23,855 nt of DNA. Origin: Chara braunii. Taxonomy: Eukaryota > Streptophyta > Charophyceae > Charales > Characeae. The notes below the pieces were generated by a model that was given only the letters and a program-made list of their open reading frames with translations, did not search any database and was not told the DNA's origin. This document shows, one piece after another, positions 19,317-23,855 of the stretch. Location of the stretch: positions 306,796-330,650 of the forward strand of contig BFEA01000649.1 in NCBI GenBank assembly GCA_003427395.1. The letters are read 5' to 3'. Position 1 is the first letter of the stretch; every line of letters starts with the position of its first letter. The position numbers and the translations under genes were made by a program.

Positions 19317-19543
19317 GAAATGGTAAATGGCAGCCACCTCTGCAGTGTCATCTCCGTTGACAGCATAACGAACACTGTCCACATTGTTCCATGCTTTGGA
19401 AAACCTCAATGGGGTTCATCGAGATATGCAACACAACGTGAAAACATATTTTTCTTGAACAAATTTGTTGTGTGAGGTGAAGGGTGTGGCAGTCAACAGT
19501 CACAACATGGTCGGCTTGCGTATTACGTAGCAATCCTCGGAAC

Positions 19544-19601
<58 letters not shown>

Positions 19602-19736
19602 CAGCAGTAACTGAGGTACTCTGGCGCGAGCAAAGAATGGCAACAAAAAGAAGACGCTCACAAACTCATGAAATATTGGTGACTGGCCACAGGGAGAATA
19701 TCGCACCTTACGAGGAACAGTAGTGAATGCTCAACA
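19317..19736. other. Intergenic region with (CT)n
   Basis: No gene is recognised. A pure (CT)n tract lies at 19546-19599. The short open frame from ATG 19637 to 19723 (MATKRRRSQTHEI) is followed by the next gene's ATG at 19737 in another frame and may be a leader or chance. Confidence 0.5.
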
Positions 19737-21095
19737 ATGGCAGCAGACATGAACACGACGACGAGCAAACGATCAAGAAGGACACGAATGCGAACAACAC
19801 AGGAGAAGAACGTGGAAGATAATAGCACAACAACAACTAGATTCAGGAGTGATAGCAATGGAGAAAAAACTATGTCGAGGAAGGAGGAGCATGATGATGA
19901 CATCAATTTGGGATTGCAAAAGGTCAACAGTGGAGCGAAAAATACAGAGAAGAAGACCACAAGTTTCACGACAAAAGGTGAAGAAGCAGCACGCTCGACA
20001 CAGCGCGCATGGAAATGCGCAACACTTACGAGGGAGGCTATGTTGGAGATGTGGGGGGAACTGTCACGGAAGGAACCTTGGCATAAGAGAATGTACTTGG
20101 CAATCACAATGGGAACAATCCGACCAGCATTCCTTGGACGTTCGGAGTCGTATGAAAAGACTACGAAGGACAACAAAGAAGAGACAACAACCTCGTCAGA
20201 CTCGTTTGAGCTGCGTGACGAAACGAACGCATATCCATTCACATGGAAAAGCAGAAGGCATGAGATTGCAATGACGGAGGCAGACCTAATGTGCTTGGCT
20301 GCCGAGAACTGGCTTAATGACAATATAATGGATATGCATATGCAGTCAGTATATGAAGAGGAACTACAAGGCAAGGACACCACAGCGGTGCATGTGTGCA
20401 CAAGTTTTTGACATACGGAGGTGCTCGCAAACCAGAAAGTGGATACAGCGAAAAGGGGATAGGAGTCTCGTGTGAAGAGTCAGAAAAGCAAAATTCATCG
20501 ACTTTGTAAAGACTTGGAGGGTGCACGGGTGGTGCTGATTCCTATTAACCACAAGCATCACTGGATGTTGCTCGTAATGTTGAATGTTACGGATTTCTGG
20601 ACGGACGGCACATGTCCCATCGCTATAATCGTTGACTCGTACGAAGGGTACGCAAGTCCGGATTGGAAGGCGTTGCGGACCTTAATGTGGCATGAATACC
20701 TCAACGGGCAGAGAAGGGGTCCACATGTCACACGCTAAATGGTGGACCAATCATGGAACACTTGCAGAGATGTGTTTGGTCGTGGAGTGGTCCATGCAAG
20801 GTCTCCTCAACAAACTAACAATGAGGATTGTGGAGTCTATGTATGTTGCATGGCAGAAGAGTTGATAAGGAAGTTGCCAGAACTGCCCACCACGATCTCG
20901 AAACACGACATACTTCAAATTGTCGAGAATTTTCGCATCAACGAAGAAACCGTTGTTTTTTTTTGTCGAAGAACTCTCGATCGCATTACACAGTATGCAG
21001 CAGCGGCAAAAGGGTACACATCATTGGGAGCACCTTGGGGGATAGCACGTGTCATGAGAGATCTCATCAAGAAAAACGGTGGACAACTACCTTAG
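19737..21095 (+). pseudogene. Ulp1/SENP-type (C48) cysteine protease with in-frame stops
   Basis: A single frame runs from ATG 19737 to the TAG at 21093, interrupted by TGA at 20409 and TAA at 20736. The first ~170 residues are charged and disordered. The protease domain begins at MTEADLMCLAAENWLNDNIM, the substrate-binding WLND motif of Ulp1. RVVLIPINHKHHW gives the catalytic His (codon 20559), IAIIVDSYEG gives the Asp (20634), and SPQQTNNEDCGVYVCC gives the oxyanion Gln and nucleophile Cys (20829). The order and spacing fit the C48 fold. Such proteases cleave SUMO or related modifiers, and they also occur in DNA transposons and large DNA viruses. An alternative frame near 20400-20460 (FLTYGGARKPESG) suggests the first stop results from a small indel. 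No splice pair was found that removes either stop. Confidence 0.8.
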
Positions 21096-21310
21096 ACAAG
21101 GAGAAAAGGCAGTGGGACGCGGGGCTTTGTACACGAGCTTGCACAGGCAGTGCACATTTTGTTTTAAGACCTTGCTTCAATGGAAGTTCTGACAACACAC
21201 TTTGAATACTTATGTCAACGTTTGTGCAGCACTTTCAATCATATCCACTGTCCATCATGTCTCGTGGGTGATCTCGGTATTGGTCCAACACCCGATTATG
21301 TTGCCATGTT

Positions 21311-21359
<49 letters not shown>

Positions 21360-21512
21360 TTTCGATGACGGAGATAGATAGATAGATAGATAGATAGAGA
21401 TAATAATGATGACATTATATATTATAAGGACAATGTTAAAAAAAAGATATCACCGCTGTCGTTTATGTTTCTTTGCGCGCGAATGTGATATCTATTGGAC
21501 ACCGTGTGGAGT

Positions 21513-21559
<47 letters not shown>

Positions 21560-21722
21560 CTCTCTCTCTCTCTCTCTCTTCCACCCCCCCACACCCCCCC
21601 CTACACACACACACACACACCAATGTTTGGAAACAATCACATTTAAACGTTCTGTATACATTATAAATCTTTGGAGTCATTGACTTGTAACTGAAACGTT
21701 GTATATGTCATGTAGCTTTGCA
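21096..21722. repeat. Intergenic microsatellite cluster
   Basis: It holds (GA)n at about 21314-21354, (GATA)n at about 21372-21398, a second (GA)n at about 21517-21554, (CT)n at about 21560-21580, C-runs, and (CA)n at about 21604-21620. Open frames here are microsatellite translations. No gene is recognised. Confidence 0.8.
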
Positions 21723-23689
21723 ATGGCACCCCGCCGCAGGTATGAAGATCTTTCATCGTCCCTGAAGCACCGAGAGGAAAGACACCCAACAACGCGGATG
21801 AGCCAAAACACTGTGGTGAGGAAAGAGAAGGTGAAATTTCAGCAAAACGCAAATGAAAGAAGCAAGACATCACTGTTGATCAAGCCACGCGCGGACCGTG
21901 CAGTGGTTCCGGTGCCGCCGCAAGCAAACAGGTCTGATGCAAAACGTCGGGACCTGCAAGATTCAGCCCCCACCTCTCCCGCATTCACAAAGGATCGCAT
22001 GGGACAGCAGCATTCTCCGCCACCTGCGTCTAAGAAAAGGTCATGCGGACAAGGGAGCGAAGGACCACCTCGGAAGAACATAGGATATGCGAAGAGGAGG
22101 AGAACCATTGAGAAAGAATTGGAAGAGAAAGTGACAATCGATCTGAGGGGATCCGAAGGTGTCGAGACTGCTGAGGGCGAAAAAGAAGATGTGTCACGGG
22201 ACACAGCAGTTAAGGAGCACAAGACCGACAGTAAAGAATATGATGAGACAAAGGACGGTGAAGTAGGTAACACGGCCAGGTCGAAAGAAGAACAATCATA
22301 TGGAGAAGATGAGAGCAACGAAGAGGAGGACAGTCACAATGGGTATAACAACACACAGGATGGCGATGACGACGATGATGCTGACCAAGAACCATCCCAA
22401 AGTAGTAGGAGGGAAGAAAGGCGTAGCAAGGACAATAGAAAAAATACGTATCGAAAAACGCACAGAGGAACAAGTGATAAAGGCAAGGAGAAAAGCAACA
22501 CCGACAAACAGTTGGTTCTGAAGGAGAAGGCAATTGAAGGACGTAAGTAATCAATGTATGAGAAAAATCAAAACCTCAGCCGAAAATGATCAGTTAATAT
22601 ATTCTTTTTGCATTAACTGTTGTCATCACCTGACAGTAGTGAAAAATGGTAGCGGAATGCTAACTAGTTTTTTCGATAACAAAATCTGAGATAGCCTTGA
22701 ATATCTTTGTGCGGTTGTGGTTGTTTCTCATGCCAAACGAATGCATGTGAGTGGCGAATACCAACTTCCAACTTGTGGTTGTTATACGCGTTGTTGCAGA
22801 CCGCCAGATTTTACAAGGAGGGAGAAAATGTCAAAAGAAGGTGAAAAAGGTAAAGCGTTGGGCGGGTGGCATGCGAGACGAATGCGACTTATTCGGAAAA
22901 AGGCAAAAAGACAGACTGTTGAGGTCCGTTGCTAAAGCTTTTGTGCACTCGACAGCGAGTGACGCAACATTCTACTCTTCAGAGGACGACTTCTTGAATG
23001 CGTTGCAGTTGGCTACTAACCTTTTAGGAGAAGATGTGAGGGTAGGATTCGGGAAGTATGTACATGACAATGGTGTACGGTGTGTGCTTATAGAGTGCAA
23101 CCGAATGATGACAACGGTCTGTGGAGAGTTGACTTGGCACTTGAGACACTGGTTTTGGGCAGAGAGAGGTCTCCTGCTCGTACGTGGCATGCAGTTGGAT
23201 CACAATAACACTGCGCGAAATGATATTCGTAGCCAAATGAATAAAGACAAGACATGGAGAAGGAAGGACGATGAGCCTTGGGGAGCAAAAAATTTTAAGA
23301 GGGCACTCACAAAAGTCTTTCAAATAAGAACGGATGAAGAAAAGCTTGGCGTGACCTTGCAGCAACTAGCGTTTACCGAACTCGTGATTCGCACAGAAAT
23401 GGAACAGACAAAAAAGTCAAGCAAGGCGTCGGATCAGTTGTTGAAAATGACCGCTATTAAGAACGACATAGTCAATACAGCAGGGAACCGAGACACAGTT
23501 ATAAGTTTCTGCATCTTCAAGCTCGACCGCGACACACGTGTGGCAGATGTGGCAACACAGTACTACAATGCAGGCAACAGAAAGACAGAGAACAGTGCAG
23601 TCGACGACAAGGGCAACACAGTACATGACTTTGAATTCGAAGTCTTAGCCCCGCAGACGCAACCGCAAGCTTCATGCGCAGGACCTTGA
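21723..23689 (+). CDS. Two-exon gene of unknown function with disordered N-terminus
   Basis: Exons are 21723-22542 and 22800-23689 (569 codons). An alternative ATG lies at 21705. The intron boundary is well supported: the donor GGAC/GTAAGT and the acceptor TTGTTGCAG/AC are both phase 1 and join the two long open frames. The first ~270 residues are low complexity: basic (MAPRRRYEDL, PASKKRSCG), then strongly acidic (DGDDDDDADQEP), then basic again. Exon 2 encodes a more structured part with WHLRHWFWAERGLLLVRGMQ and a helix-rich C-terminus (EKLGVTLQQLAFTELVI). I do not recognise this family. It follows the Ulp1 gene on the same strand and, unlike its neighbours, has no internal stops. It may be an accessory protein of the same element or a host nuclear protein. 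Confidence 0.65.
22543..22799 (+). other. Intron of the unknown two-exon gene
   Basis: A 257-bp GT-AG intron with the strong donor GTAAGT and an acceptor preceded by a T/G-rich stretch (GCGTTGTTGCAG). The splice joins frame to frame with a split codon (phase 1). It contains in-frame stops if retained. Confidence 0.75.
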
Positions 23690-23794
23690 AAATATTTCCT
23701 TCACTTACACTTTTGTTATTCTGACGGATGGGACATGACTCAAGATCTGGTGGGATTGCGTGTCTGCAACTCGTATCACAACGACACGTCTATT

Positions 23795-23855
<61 letters not shown>
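23690..23855. repeat. 3' flank ending in (GA)n at the window edge
   Basis: About 100 bp of unassigned sequence after the stop are followed by (GA)n from about 23794 to the last base. The tract is cut by the end of the window, and contigs often break at such tracts. Confidence 0.9.

Noticed and set aside
21422-21680. Several overlapping open frames on both strands
   Set aside because: They are translations of (GA)n, (CT)n and (CA)n tracts.

Overview
This window looks like repeat-rich nuclear DNA of a plant-lineage eukaryote. The evidence is spliceosomal-type introns, long (CT)n/(GA)n, (GATA)n and (TA)n microsatellites, a Ty3/Gypsy LTR retrotransposon primed by an initiator-Met-tRNA-type site, and no bacterial-style operons. 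My guess is a charophyte green alga such as Chara, but the sequence alone does not prove it. Essentially all recognisable genes are on the + strand.

Layout. 1-1380: GC-rich edge sequence, microsatellites and a degenerate minisatellite-bearing repeat. 1652-2557: a clear but divergent histone H3-like protein with an enlarged loop 1 and a basic C-terminal extension; its putative N-terminal tail lies in the same frame upstream of one TAG. 2976-4801: a three-exon gene whose splice phases all agree. Its product is unrecognised, but its two halves show weak histone-fold-like patterns, so a histone doublet is a testable hypothesis. 5402-6526: three copies of a ~375-bp dimeric tandem repeat separated by (CT)n. 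6527-16369: a decayed ~9.8-kb Ty3/Gypsy element (LTRs of about 1.4 kb, roughly 6% different over the first 450 bp) inserted in a (CT)n tract of that array. It holds gag, protease, RT, RNase H, integrase and a chromodomain-like tail, with stops and frameshifts throughout. Its integrase is further split by a ~470-bp insertion with 10-bp target duplications and a long hairpin. It also carries a sequencing-library artefact: a Nextera junction adapter between two identical 97-bp copies.

16766-19316: a broken DDE transposase of the Plavaka/EnSpm (CACTA-like) type with an N-terminal zinc finger. 19737-21095: a Ulp1/SENP-type (C48) cysteine protease with its catalytic His, Asp and Cys visible but two in-frame stops. 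21723-23689: a two-exon gene of unknown function with a basic/acidic disordered N-terminus. The window ends in (GA)n.

Main hypothesis. Without the younger Gypsy insertion, the histone-like genes, the transposase, the Ulp1 protease and the unknown gene sit next to each other on one strand. Transposase plus Ulp1 is a known pairing in large DNA transposons. Histone-like cargo in such an element, or a virus-derived block, would be unusual. Element ends were not found, so linkage is observed but membership in one element is inferred.
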